From: Parasediminibacterium sp051861445
Lineage (GTDB): Bacteria > Bacteroidota > Bacteroidia > Chitinophagales > Chitinophagaceae
Direction of reading: 5' to 3'
NCBI GenBank assembly: GCA_051861445.1
Contig: JBHYCS010000003.1
Span: forward strand, 1 to 64,000
DNA: 64,000 nt
Shown here: piece by piece, positions 35,389 through 44,866 of the stretch
Layout of the letters: every line of letters begins with the position of its first letter
Numbering within the stretch: the stretch's first letter is position 1
The notes under the pieces: generated by a model
What the model was told of the DNA's origin: nothing
The model's input: the letters and a program-made list of their open reading frames with translations, nothing else
The model's database searches: none
Made by a program: the position numbers and the translations under genes

Positions 35389-36543
35389 TTATTGGTTCTT
35401 TTTTTTGCTTTCTACTGGTTTTGTTTTTGACGTCATTACCGCTTTTGGTACTTTTTTAATAGGTACGCTTTTGTCATGCTTCAAAGTAGATAACGTTTTA
35501 TTCGTTGTTTTATTATTCTCAGCAACTTTATTACTTAACTTTTTTTCTGGTTGTTTTTTAATGGGCAGCTTTGCTGCAACTTTAGAAGCTACTGAGTCTT
35601 TTTTAGGAACAGCCGTATTGGCTTTTACACTATTAAATTCGGCTGAAACAAGTTTACTAGAATCTGAAATTGAAAACGATGCATCACCCATCATAACATT
35701 TTGAAAGGCAAGTGCTGCTTTCGCAGAATCTACTAAAGCATTAGCAGTTCCTTTTTTGGTTGCTACCACCTGATTATTGTATTGTAAATCGAGTTTTTCG
35801 TACGTATTCCAACCATTTTGCAACCAAGCCTTTTTATAAAAAGTAAACAAGCGACCAAACTTTTGTTCAATTTGAGTGGCAGAACCAAATAAAACAACAT
35901 GATTGCCAATGGTTGGTATTAATTCGAAATTGCCACGAGTATTGATATCGATTTGAGCTATTTGGGCATTAAAAAAGCTGTCAGTAACAATATATTTTCC
36001 CATAGCTACTACTTGCTGCAAAAGAGTACTATCTGGTTTAGCCAAATGTGTATTATTGCTAGGGAAGTTAGTAAACATGGGCACTTTAGCACTTAACTTT
36101 TCACTTAAAGGCAATCTTAATCCAGTACTATCTACATAAAAAGAATTATTTTGAACTGTAAATACCCGAGCAATTGGCTGCCTTTCTACCAATTTAACTT
36201 GCAATATTTGCTGGTTATCAAAAAACAGTTCTGCTTGTTTTACCCATGGCGTTTGCTTTAATGCTAATTCTATACTTCTTAAATCAATATTACCAATTTC
36301 TTTACTCATTACATGAAAACCTTCATTAATGATTTGTAATACATCTTTTTCATCTATGAACAAATGCTCTTCCACACCTGTAATCTCTACTTTTACACCA
36401 GCACAACTTTTATTATTTTTCAGTTGCAAGGCTGCACCAAACAAAACAATAGTAGCGATGCCGATAAGCATCCAAACAACTTTACCCACTACTTTCATAA
36501 TGTGCTTATTGTTCTTTTTAACTATGTTTTCGTGTGCTTCCAT
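35389..36543 (-). CDS. ftsQ: Cell division protein FtsQ with basic C-terminal tail
   Basis: 384 residues. Short cytoplasmic N-terminus, one membrane helix (about 20-40), a POTRA domain (about 51-120; EEHLFIDEKDVLQIINE, TPWVKQAELFFDNQQILQVKLVERQPIA), and the FtsQ beta domain (about 125-255). Unusually, about 120 residues follow, and from about 313 they are very rich in Lys, Ser and Thr and strongly basic. FtsQ bridges early and late divisome proteins in the periplasm. It sits between murC and ftsA as expected. Confidence 0.9.
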   Translation of the reverse strand: MEAHENIVKKNNKHIMKVVGKVVWMLIGIATIVLFGAALQLKNNKSCAGVKVEITGVEEHLFIDEKDVLQIINEGFHVMSKEIGNIDLRSIELALKQTPWVKQAELFFDNQQILQVKLVERQPIARVFTVQNNSFYVDSTGLRLPLSEKLSAKVPMFTNFPSNNTHLAKPDSTLLQQVVAMGKYIVTDSFFNAQIAQIDINTRGNFELIPTIGNHVVLFGSATQIEQKFGRLFTFYKKAWLQNGWNTYEKLDLQYNNQVVATKKGTANALVDSAKAALAFQNVMMGDASFSISDSSKLVSAEFNSVKANTAVPKKDSVASKVAAKLPIKKQPEKKLSNKVAENNKTTNKTLSTLKHDKSVPIKKVPKAVMTSKTKPVESKKKNQ

Positions 36544-36576
36544 TTATTACGTAATCGACTATTTACTTCTTATGAA

Positions 36577-37962
36577 TTATGTATTTAGAATTTGTTTTAC
36601 CGGCTCTAACAAAGTATCAATATTACCTGCACCTGCCATTACTAAAAGCCTAGGTTTATGTTCTTTAACCCAAGTAAGCAATGCTGTTTTCTCTAAAATC
36701 TGTTTTGATTGAAGAGACATTTTATTCAATAATAATTCGCTTGTAACTCCCTCTATAGGTAATTCTCTTGCAGGATAAATAGGTAGTAAAATAACCTCAT
36801 CTGCCATGCTTAAACTTTCGGCAAATTCGTTTGCCAAATCTTGTGTTCTACTAAATAAATGTGGCTGAAAAACAAGCGTTAACTTTTGTTCTGGAAAAAT
36901 ACTTTTTACACCTGTAATTAATGCCTTTAATTCTGCAGGATGATGGGCATAATCGTCTATAAGAACCGAATTATTTGTTTTTAAAACGTACTCAAATCTA
37001 CGTTTCACACCTTTAAAACTTGCAATAGCATCTTTTATTTTAGCCTCATCAATTTGTAAATGTTTGGCAACAGTAATGGCTGCAATTGCATTTTCTATAT
37101 TGTGCAATCCACCCATGTGCAAAACAACATTTGCAAGCTGCCAATTTGCATGAATCACATCAAACTGATACGAGCCTTGAATAACCTTTAGATTTTGTAT
37201 GCTAACTGCTGCACTTGAATTATCGATGCTATAAGTATAAGTTGTATGTAAATCGTTTGCCCTAGACAATCCATATTTTGTAACTAAACAACCACTTGCT
37301 TTTACTCTTTGTGAAAATTGAACAAATGCGTTTTCCACTTCATCTGCTGTTCCATAAATATCTAAATGATCTGCATCCATTGAAGTAATGATGGCGATAT
37401 CTGGAGATAATTTCAAAAAGCTTCTATCGTATTCATCTGCTTCTACAACCACTACGTTATTATCGTTACTCCAAAAATTAGTATTATAGTTAGCTGCAAT
37501 TCCACCTAAAAAAGCAGTACAACCGTAGTTACTATCTCTTAAAATATGAGCAACCATTGAGGTTACCGTAGTTTTACCATGTGTGCCAGCAATACAAATA
37601 TTAAAAGTATTTTCAGAAATCCATTGCAACACATCGCTACGTTTTACAACTAGATATTGATTATCTCTATAAAATTGTAACCCAATATGAGTAGTAGGAA
37701 TTGCAGGTGTGTACACCACTACTTTAGCGTTTTTTTCTACAGACCCCACATCATCAACATATGAAATTTTAATACCAATTTCTTCTAACGACTTCGTTAA
37801 AGCAGTTTGGGTTTTATCGTATCCAACTACCTTACATTTTCTAGCAAAAAAATATCTTGCCAAAGCACTCATTCCAATTCCTCCAATTCCAATCATGTAT
37901 ACCACATCACCTTCATTGAAGGAGAAATTTCTGAGGAGAAAATGATTGTTAGAAGTAGTCAT
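36577..37962 (-). CDS. murC: UDP-N-acetylmuramate-L-alanine ligase
   Basis: 461 residues. Adds L-alanine to UDP-MurNAc, the first peptide step in peptidoglycan precursor synthesis. The N-terminal dinucleotide-like motif is VYMIGIGGIGMSALARYF, the ATP-binding loop is IAGTHGKTTVTSMV (about 127-140), followed by DADHLDIYG and the C-terminal DDYAHHPAELKA. The gene lies 15 bp after murG and 33 bp before ftsQ, within the division cluster. Confidence 0.95.
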   Translation of the reverse strand: MTTSNNHFLLRNFSFNEGDVVYMIGIGGIGMSALARYFFARKCKVVGYDKTQTALTKSLEEIGIKISYVDDVGSVEKNAKVVVYTPAIPTTHIGLQFYRDNQYLVVKRSDVLQWISENTFNICIAGTHGKTTVTSMVAHILRDSNYGCTAFLGGIAANYNTNFWSNDNNVVVVEADEYDRSFLKLSPDIAIITSMDADHLDIYGTADEVENAFVQFSQRVKASGCLVTKYGLSRANDLHTTYTYSIDNSSAAVSIQNLKVIQGSYQFDVIHANWQLANVVLHMGGLHNIENAIAAITVAKHLQIDEAKIKDAIASFKGVKRRFEYVLKTNNSVLIDDYAHHPAELKALITGVKSIFPEQKLTLVFQPHLFSRTQDLANEFAESLSMADEVILLPIYPARELPIEGVTSELLLNKMSLQSKQILEKTALLTWVKEHKPRLLVMAGAGNIDTLLEPVKQILNT

Positions 37963-37977
37963 TGAAATGTATAAATT

Positions 37978-39126
37978 TTATTTATTTAAATATTGTAAAA
38001 CAGTTGTAGCAATTAATTCGTCTGCATTGTTTTTAGCCAATTTTTGAATATTTTTTTTAAGTTTCTGTTGTAGGTCTATATCAGTAGCTAATTCAATCGC
38101 TTTATTGGCAAGCATAATATTGGCATTTTTATCTTTCACAACAAGTGCTGCATCTTTATTTACCAAAGCCATTGCATTTGCAGTTTGATGATCTTCTGCA
38201 GCAAAAGGATACGGCACAAAAATGGTTGGTTTGCCCACAATACATAATTCAGTAACAGCCATTGCACCTGCTCTACTTATTACTATATCTGCTGCTGCAT
38301 AAGCCATCTCCATTTGTGTAATAAATTCACCTATCCAAATATTTTCTTTACCGTTTGCAACTGCTAAGTAATGGGCTGAATTTGTTTTTCCTGTTTGCCA
38401 AATAAGTTGAATATTTTTTTCGGCAAACAAATGAATATGTTGTGCAATAGCGTCATTTATACTTTTAGCACCCAAACTACCACCTACAATAAGTATGGTT
38501 TGTTTAGTTGCATCTAATCCAAAAAATGCTGCTGCTTCAGATTTATTAATTGTAGCATTGGCAATAACAGAACGAACAGGATTGCCACTGATAATTATTT
38601 TAGATGAAGGAAAAAACTTTTCCATGCCATCTGTTGCAACAAATATTTTGGTTGCTTTTTTACCCAAAGCAATATTGCTTTTTCCAGCAAACGAATTGCT
38701 TTCGTGAATAAATGTAGGAATAGATTTTGCCTGTGCATAACGCAAAACAGGAAAGCTAGAATAACCTCCTACACCAATCACAAGCGATGGTTTATTTTTT
38801 TTGAAAATAGATTTTACCTGAAAAAAACTTGCTAGAATTTTAAATGGTAAACTAATATTTTTAAGAATAGAAGTACGATTTAAACCAGCAATTGTAAGCC
38901 CTTTAATTTCATAACCTGCTTGAGGCACTTTTTCCATTTCCATTTTTCCCTTTGCACCAATAAATAAAATAGAAATCTCTGGTCGTAATTTTTTAATGGC
39001 ATTGGCAATAGCAATAGCAGGAAAAATATGACCTCCTGTTCCTCCACCTGCAATAACTATACAACCTTCAGATAGCTCTGTTGGTGTAGTTAATTTGATT
39101 GTATCTATTGCTGTAGTCATGTTCAT
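37978..39126 (-). CDS. murG: UDP-N-acetylglucosamine transferase MurG
   Basis: 382 residues from the ATG at 39126; a second ATG two codons later (39120) is equally possible, and the extension to 39159 runs into ftsW. Transfers GlcNAc to lipid I to form lipid II at the inner face of the membrane. Motifs: IAGGGTGGHIFPAIAIAN, GVGGYSSFPVLRYA, HESNSFAGKSN, GGSLGAKSIND, and ISRAGAMAVTELCIVGKPTIFVPYP. The start lies 1 bp after the ftsW stop, so the two are coupled. Confidence 0.94.
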   Translation of the reverse strand: MNMTTAIDTIKLTTPTELSEGCIVIAGGGTGGHIFPAIAIANAIKKLRPEISILFIGAKGKMEMEKVPQAGYEIKGLTIAGLNRTSILKNISLPFKILASFFQVKSIFKKNKPSLVIGVGGYSSFPVLRYAQAKSIPTFIHESNSFAGKSNIALGKKATKIFVATDGMEKFFPSSKIIISGNPVRSVIANATINKSEAAAFFGLDATKQTILIVGGSLGAKSINDAIAQHIHLFAEKNIQLIWQTGKTNSAHYLAVANGKENIWIGEFITQMEMAYAAADIVISRAGAMAVTELCIVGKPTIFVPYPFAAEDHQTANAMALVNKDAALVVKDKNANIMLANKAIELATDIDLQQKLKKNIQKLAKNNADELIATTVLQYLNK

Positions 39127-39127
39127 T

Positions 39128-40453
39128 TTAATTGGTTGTATTTTGTAAATCGGTTGCAACCACAGCTGCTTGTGGTTGCAAATAATCTACTTCTTGTAAA
39201 GGAGCTTTTCCCTCTAAAATTTCTACATTTCTTGCTACACTTAATATAATGCCAATGGCTGCACAGGTGAATAAAAACGAGCTTCCTCCCATACTTACCA
39301 ATGGTAATGTTACCCCTGTTACTGGAACTAAGTTTACATTCACAGCCATATTTGCAACTGCTTGTACTACCAATGTAAAACTTAAACCGAGTGCTAAAAA
39401 TGCTCCAAATGCATAAGGGCATTTTCTAAATATTTTTATGCATCTAAACAAAAAAGCCAAGTAAATAAATATGATAAACACACCTCCTAACAATCCATAC
39501 TCTTCTATAATAATGGCATAAATAAAGTCGGAATAAGGATGTGGTAAAAAATTACGTTGCCTACTATTGCCTGGTCCTAAACCCATTAAAATATCACCAT
39601 TAGCAATAGCAATTTTAGCTTGCTGTACTTGATAAGGTACATCCTCATCATTAGAGGCATAAATAAAATCTTGAATACGCTTTACCCAAGTACCTACACG
39701 TCCTAAACCTGCATATCTTTCTTTTACTACAGCAGATGTTGATACTGTTTCTACTTTTTTATTTTCATGCGTTAAAACAGCTACACTTACTAAAATAGCA
39801 ATGGGTATAGAAACTACTAACAATACTAAAGCAATATGTTTCATGCTAATTCTACCAATAAACAAAAGCATTAAAGAGGTTGCTCCAGTTAGCAATGCTG
39901 TTGATAAATTGGCTGGAGCAATTAAAGCACAAATAATTAAAACGGGCACAATTGCTGGTAAAAAGCCTTTTTTAAAATCTTTGATTATCTCTTGCTTTTT
40001 ACTCAAAACTCTAGATATATACATAAACAAAGCCAACCTAGCAAAATCACTAGTTTGAATAGTCATATTAATTACAGGAAGTTTAATCCAACGGCTTCCT
40101 TCATTAATTTTTGCACCAAAGAAAAATGTATAAATTAATAATGGAATTGCTAATACAAAAAATATAGAAGCAACTCTGCTATAAATAGAATAGTTAACCC
40201 TGTGTAAAAAATAAATAAGTGTTAATCCAATCAACATAAATGCCAATTGCTTAAATAAATACACTTCATTATTTCCTTTATTCATTTTATAAGCAAGCGA
40301 CCCTGTAGCACTATACACCACCAAAACCGAGATTAATGAAAGTATAATTACAATTCCCCAAATAAATTTATCTCCCCTTGTACGTAATGCCAATTGGCTA
40401 CGCATTCCTTCAACTGAAGGCATTTGAGAAAATAAAGTATCATTAAAAGCCAT
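39128..40453 (-). CDS. ftsW: Septal peptidoglycan polymerase FtsW
   Basis: 441 residues, SEDS family, with about ten membrane helices. It polymerises lipid II together with FtsI. Family segments: SRWIKLPVINMTIQTSDFARLALFMYISR (catalytic-loop region), GLGPGNSRQRNFLPHPYSDFIYAIIIEEYG, and VNLVPVTGVTLPLVSMGGSSFLFTCAAIGIILSV near the end. The soluble C-terminal tail has about 40 residues. It lies between murD and murG, as in other Bacteroidota clusters. Confidence 0.95.
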   Translation of the reverse strand: MAFNDTLFSQMPSVEGMRSQLALRTRGDKFIWGIVIILSLISVLVVYSATGSLAYKMNKGNNEVYLFKQLAFMLIGLTLIYFLHRVNYSIYSRVASIFFVLAIPLLIYTFFFGAKINEGSRWIKLPVINMTIQTSDFARLALFMYISRVLSKKQEIIKDFKKGFLPAIVPVLIICALIAPANLSTALLTGATSLMLLFIGRISMKHIALVLLVVSIPIAILVSVAVLTHENKKVETVSTSAVVKERYAGLGRVGTWVKRIQDFIYASNDEDVPYQVQQAKIAIANGDILMGLGPGNSRQRNFLPHPYSDFIYAIIIEEYGLLGGVFIIFIYLAFLFRCIKIFRKCPYAFGAFLALGLSFTLVVQAVANMAVNVNLVPVTGVTLPLVSMGGSSFLFTCAAIGIILSVARNVEILEGKAPLQEVDYLQPQAAVVATDLQNTTN

Positions 40454-40484
40454 GAGAAATTCTGAATTAATTCACTTTAAAAAA

Positions 40485-41816
40485 TTACAACTCTTTTACT
40501 GCTTCTTTAAATTGCTTGCCTCTATCTTCATAGTTTTTAAACAAATCGAAACTTGCACAAGCAGGACTCAACAACACCACATCACCTTTAGTAGCTATTT
40601 TAAAGCAAGTATGCACACAGGTTTGAATGTTATCGGTTTCAATAATTGTAGGAACCATATTTTTAAAATAGCTTACAATTTTTTTATTGTCTTTACCTAC
40701 ACAAACAATGGCTTTTACTTTTTCTTTTACCATGTCTTCTAAAAGGCTATAATCGTTGCCTTTATCAACACCACCTAAAATAAGAATGGTAGGTTTATTT
40801 AAACTTTCTAAGGCAAACCAAGTGCTGTTTACATTGGTTGCTTTACTGTCGTTAATAAACTCTACACCACGTACAGAAGCTACAAATTCGTTTCGGTGTT
40901 CTAATCCTTGAAAATCGGCAACCGATTCTCTAATTTTTTCTTTTCTAATACCTAAAGTAGTAGCTGCAATACCTGCTGCCATTGTGTTGTAGTTATTGTG
41001 CTTACCTTTTAAAGCAAAATCGTAAATGCTCATACTTACTCTTTCTTCTTGAATACGTAGCATCATTTGATCGCCTTTAATGTAGCCGCCTTTTTTAATT
41101 TCGTGTTTCATTGAAAATGGTAGTGGGTTAGTATATGTGGTTAGTGTATTTAATTTGTTTGTAATTACTTCATCATCATCGCAATAAATAAAATAATCGT
41201 TTTCGTTTTGGTTTTGAATTATTCTAAACTTGCTATTGATATAGTTTTCGAATTTATAATCGTATCTATCTAAATGATCTTCTGTAATGTTTAATAACAG
41301 TGCTATTTCTGGTTTAAATGTGATGCAATCATCCAACTGAAAAGAACTAATTTCTGCTATGTATAATGGCTTCGGATTTTCTGCTACTTGCTTTGCAAAT
41401 GAGTAACCAATATTGCCAACCAATGCACAATCTAAACCAGCTTTTAGACAGATATGATAGAGCAAAGCAGTAGTTGTACTTTTACCATTGCTACCAGTAA
41501 TGGCTACAATTTTTGCATTGCCTTTATACCGATAAGCCAATTCTATTTCTCCAATCAACTCAATACCTTTCGCTCTTATAGCTTTCACCATTTCGTTTTT
41601 TTCACCAATACCAGGGCTCTTCACTACAATTTTTGCAGCTAATATTTTTTCAGTTGTATGACCACCTTCTTCAAAATCAATTCCATTAGCTAGCAACTCT
41701 TGTTTGTATACTGTTTTTAAATTTCCAGCATCACTTAAAAAAACTTGGTAGCCATTTTGTTTTGCCAACAAAGCAGCACCTACTCCACTTTCACCACCAC
41801 CTAATACTATAAGCAT
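40485..41816 (-). CDS. murD: UDP-N-acetylmuramoylalanine-D-glutamate ligase
   Basis: 443 residues from the ATG at 41816. The frame runs on to a TTG at 41864, but MLIVLGGGESGVGAALLAK is the normal start of MurD in this phylum. It adds D-glutamate to UDP-MurNAc-L-Ala. The ATP-binding loop is ITGSNGKSTTTALL, followed by LNITEDHLDRYD and INDSKATNVNSTWFAL, and near the C-terminus VLLSPACASFDLFKNYEDRGKQF. A 229-bp space with a palindromic repeat separates it from mraY. Confidence 0.94.
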   Translation of the reverse strand: MLIVLGGGESGVGAALLAKQNGYQVFLSDAGNLKTVYKQELLANGIDFEEGGHTTEKILAAKIVVKSPGIGEKNEMVKAIRAKGIELIGEIELAYRYKGNAKIVAITGSNGKSTTTALLYHICLKAGLDCALVGNIGYSFAKQVAENPKPLYIAEISSFQLDDCITFKPEIALLLNITEDHLDRYDYKFENYINSKFRIIQNQNENDYFIYCDDDEVITNKLNTLTTYTNPLPFSMKHEIKKGGYIKGDQMMLRIQEERVSMSIYDFALKGKHNNYNTMAAGIAATTLGIRKEKIRESVADFQGLEHRNEFVASVRGVEFINDSKATNVNSTWFALESLNKPTILILGGVDKGNDYSLLEDMVKEKVKAIVCVGKDNKKIVSYFKNMVPTIIETDNIQTCVHTCFKIATKGDVVLLSPACASFDLFKNYEDRGKQFKEAVKEL

Positions 41817-41908
41817 TGGTTGTGTTGATTGTGTCTCAGATTGGCTATTTTGTTGTGTTATCAATGTGTATATTTTTTTTGTTAATCAACTTTTTGTTTT
41901 CTATTCAA

Positions 41909-41995
41909 CTGCCGTTGCGTCGCACACTTCAGCGTTTTTCTCTCTATTGGGCTTTTGCTGAATATTGTACAAAGCGTACAAGAGTGCGACGCAAC
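41909..41995. repeat. 87-bp palindromic copy of the intergenic repeat inside the division cluster
   Basis: The left arm has GTTGCGTCGCAC (41914-41925) and the right arm its perfect complement (41984-41995); pairing continues with mismatches towards the centre. The right arm carries the exact 25-bp core of the copy at 31809-31833, in reverse orientation. In the mraY-to-murD transcript it would fold as a long hairpin 93 bases before the murD start. The structure is like a REP/BIME or a small non-autonomous element. Confidence 0.7.
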
Positions 41996-42045
41996 AAAAG
42001 CTCAATTGGTGTTACCAAAGCTGGTTTCATAAATAACCTTTTTAG

Positions 42046-43356
42046 TTACCTTATTTTTAAGGTTACAATACTTGCCACAACCAAAAGCACTGTAATAATC
42101 CAAAAACGAATGGCAATTTTATTTTCATGAAAACCTTTCTTTTGATAATGATGATGCAAGGGACTCATTAAGAAAACTCTACGTCCTTCACCATACTTTT
42201 TCTTAGTGTATTTAAAGTAACTCACCTGAATAATAACGCTTAAATTTTCAACCAAAAACACTCCACAGAAAATAGGAATTAACCATTCTTTACGAACAAT
42301 GATTGCCAAAGAAGCAATGATGCCGCCTAATGCAAGGCTACCTGTATCGCCCATGAAAACCTGTGCTGGATAAGCATTGTACCACAAAAACCCGATACAA
42401 GCACCCACAAAAGCTCCTACAAAAATGGATAGCTCACCCAAGTTGGGTATATACATTACGTTGAAGTAATCGGCAAAAATATAGTTACCACTCACATACA
42501 CAAACACACCAATTCCTATACCAATAATGGCACTTACACCTGCTGCTAAACCATCTAAACCATCGGTTAAATTAGCACCATTAGATACTGCTGTGATGAT
42601 TAATGTTACGATAATAATATACACAATCCATGTAAACTTTTCCGCTCCATTACCCATCCAACTAATGAGCTTGCTGTAATTAAACTCATGATTTTTTACA
42701 AATGGAATTGTTGTGATTGGCGTTTTTACTTTTACAAATTTTTTCTCTACGCCATTTAATTTTCGAACAATAATATTTGAATCTTTAGCCAACGATTCGC
42801 CTGTTTGTAATTGTGCACTTGCAGTTGTAATTACTTCTCTTTCTACTGTTACTGCGTTGCTAAAATAAAGCGTTGTGCCAATGATAATTCCCAAACCAAC
42901 TTGTCCAATAATTTTAGAAATACCTGCCAAACCATCACTATCTTTTTTCTTATACGCCTCACCTTTTGCTTTAGCAGCTTGCCTTGCACGTATTTTAAAC
43001 AAGTCGTCTAGAAAGCCTATAACACCCAACCAAACAGTACACAACACCATTAAACGGATATATACTTTATCGAGATTTGCAAACAACAATGTTGGTATTA
43101 AAATGCTTAACAAGATGATGATTCCACCCATTGTTGGTGTACCTTTTTTCTGTGCTTGCCCTTCTAAACCTAAATCTCTTACGCTTTCTCCAATTTGCTT
43201 TTTTTGTAAGAATAAAATAATTCGTTTACCATATACTGTTGCTATTACTAATGACAATAACACTGCCATAGCAATACGAAAAGTAAGAAACTGAAATAAC
43301 CCTGAACCAGGAATTTCAAATTGCTTATCTAGCCATGTAAATAAATGGTATAACAT
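42046..43356 (-). CDS. mraY: Phospho-N-acetylmuramoyl-pentapeptide transferase
   Basis: 436 residues. Forms lipid I from UDP-MurNAc-pentapeptide and undecaprenyl phosphate. Hallmarks are GTPTMGGIIILLS (72-84), the aspartates FLDD (115-118), NLTDGLDGLA (262-271), FMGDTGSLALGG, and the HxHH motif in MSPLHHHYQKKG. An insertion of about 70 residues (about 168-240, between two helices) makes it longer than E. coli MraY. It has an unusually good Shine-Dalgarno sequence. Confidence 0.96.
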   Translation of the reverse strand: MLYHLFTWLDKQFEIPGSGLFQFLTFRIAMAVLLSLVIATVYGKRIILFLQKKQIGESVRDLGLEGQAQKKGTPTMGGIIILLSILIPTLLFANLDKVYIRLMVLCTVWLGVIGFLDDLFKIRARQAAKAKGEAYKKKDSDGLAGISKIIGQVGLGIIIGTTLYFSNAVTVEREVITTASAQLQTGESLAKDSNIIVRKLNGVEKKFVKVKTPITTIPFVKNHEFNYSKLISWMGNGAEKFTWIVYIIIVTLIITAVSNGANLTDGLDGLAAGVSAIIGIGIGVFVYVSGNYIFADYFNVMYIPNLGELSIFVGAFVGACIGFLWYNAYPAQVFMGDTGSLALGGIIASLAIIVRKEWLIPIFCGVFLVENLSVIIQVSYFKYTKKKYGEGRRVFLMSPLHHHYQKKGFHENKIAIRFWIITVLLVVASIVTLKIR

Positions 43357-43360
43357 ATTT

Positions 43361-43368
43361 TACCTCCT
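43361..43368 (-). promoter_or_regulatory. Strong Shine-Dalgarno sequence of mraY
   Basis: AGGAGGTA on the minus strand ends 4 bases before the mraY ATG at 43356 (GGAGG ends 6 bases before it). It is the only near-perfect anti-16S match I noticed ahead of a gene in this window, where most starts have only A-rich leaders. Confidence 0.6.
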
Positions 43369-43402
43369 ACATTCGTTATAATTTTTACAACGAGTTGTGT
43401 TT

Positions 43403-44866
43403 TTATTTTTCTAATAATTCAAACATTTCTTTTAAAATAGCTTTATCATCAAAAGGATATTTAACACCTTGTATATCTTGGTATTTTTCATGTCCTTTTC
43501 CTGCAATCAAAATAATATCTTCATCATTTGCCAAGCTTACCGCAGTTTTAATTGCTTCTTTTCTATCAGTTATGGCTATGTATTTTCTTTTAGCAGCACT
43601 ATCTAAACCTTGTTGCATATCGTTTAAAATAGCTGTAGCATCTTCTGTTCTTGGATTATCACTTGTAAGTATTACCTTATTACTCAGATTACAAGCAGTT
43701 TGAGCCATTATGGGGCGTTTGGTTTTATCTCTATCACCACCACAACCAACTACAGTAATTACTTGCTCATGACCTTTACGTAATTTTTTTATAGTAAGCA
43801 AAACGTTCTCTAAAGCATCTGGTGTATGTGCATAATCTACAATTCCAATAATTTGTTGCTTACTAATAATATAATCGAACCTGCCTTCTGCACCACTTAA
43901 CATGCTTAATGCAGTTAACACTTCTTGTTTATCTTCTCCTAAACAAATAGCTGCACCATAAACTGCTAATAAATTATACGCATTAAATTCTCCGATTAAT
44001 CTAAAATGAACTTCCATTTCATTTACCAACATTTGTAAACCAGAAAGGGCATTGTCTAAAATCTTCCCTTTAAAATCTGCCAATGTTTTTAAGCTATAGA
44101 AATACTTTTTAGCAATTGTATTTTGCAGCATGATTGCTCCACGTTTATCATCGGCATTGCTAATTGCAAAAGCTGTAGATGGCAAATCGTCGAAAAATTT
44201 CTTTTTAACTTTTATATACTCATCAAAGGTTTTATGATAGTCTAAATGGTCATGTGTAATGTTGCTAAACAAAGCACCTCTAAATTGTAATGCCGTAATT
44301 CGATGTTGATGAATAGCATGGCTGCTACATTCCATAAAAACATGTGTGCAACCTGCTTCGTACATTTCATGTAATAAGGCATTTACGCTCACTGCATCTG
44401 GTGTTGTATGTGTTGATGGAATAATAGCAGATCCTATTTGATTTTGAACCGTACTTATTAAACCACACTTGTAACCTAGCTGTGAGAATAGTTTGAATAA
44501 AACAGTTGCAATTGTGGTTTTACCATTTGTACCAGTAACACCAACTAGTTTAAGCTTAGTTGATGGTTGATTGTAAAAATGATGAGCCATAAATGCTACT
44601 GCTTCAGCCGCATTTTTTACTTGAATATATGTAATGCCATTCACTAAATTTATAGGCATGTGCTCACATACAATTGCTGTTGCACCAGATTCAATAGCTT
44701 TTTCAATAAATTCATGTCCATCTGTAACCACACCTTTAATAGCTACAAATACCGAATCTTTAATAACCTTTCTACTATCAATTACTACGGCACTTATAGC
44801 AATGTCAGTAGCACCAACAACTTGTATTAAGTGAACCTTGTATAATATGTTTAGTAGTGTATTCAT
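43403..44866 (-). CDS. murE: UDP-MurNAc-tripeptide ligase (meso-diaminopimelate type)
   Basis: 487 residues. Adds the third amino acid to the peptidoglycan stem. The ATP-binding loop is VTGTNGKTTIATVL (about 110-123), followed by SNITHDHLDYHKTFDEY, and the substrate-specificity motif is DNPR in LTSDNPRTEDA, which marks meso-diaminopimelate as the substrate rather than lysine. The ATG at 44866 directly abuts the ftsI stop at 44867, so translation is probably coupled. Confidence 0.95.
   Translation of the reverse strand: MNTLLNILYKVHLIQVVGATDIAISAVVIDSRKVIKDSVFVAIKGVVTDGHEFIEKAIESGATAIVCEHMPINLVNGITYIQVKNAAEAVAFMAHHFYNQPSTKLKLVGVTGTNGKTTIATVLFKLFSQLGYKCGLISTVQNQIGSAIIPSTHTTPDAVSVNALLHEMYEAGCTHVFMECSSHAIHQHRITALQFRGALFSNITHDHLDYHKTFDEYIKVKKKFFDDLPSTAFAISNADDKRGAIMLQNTIAKKYFYSLKTLADFKGKILDNALSGLQMLVNEMEVHFRLIGEFNAYNLLAVYGAAICLGEDKQEVLTALSMLSGAEGRFDYIISKQQIIGIVDYAHTPDALENVLLTIKKLRKGHEQVITVVGCGGDRDKTKRPIMAQTACNLSNKVILTSDNPRTEDATAILNDMQQGLDSAAKRKYIAITDRKEAIKTAVSLANDEDIILIAGKGHEKYQDIQGVKYPFDDKAILKEMFELLEK

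Noticed and set aside
41865..42045. The mraY-murD spacer as remains of an insertion sequence
   Set aside because: It is too short, has no coding trace and no target-site duplication that I could see; a REP-like repeat explains it better.
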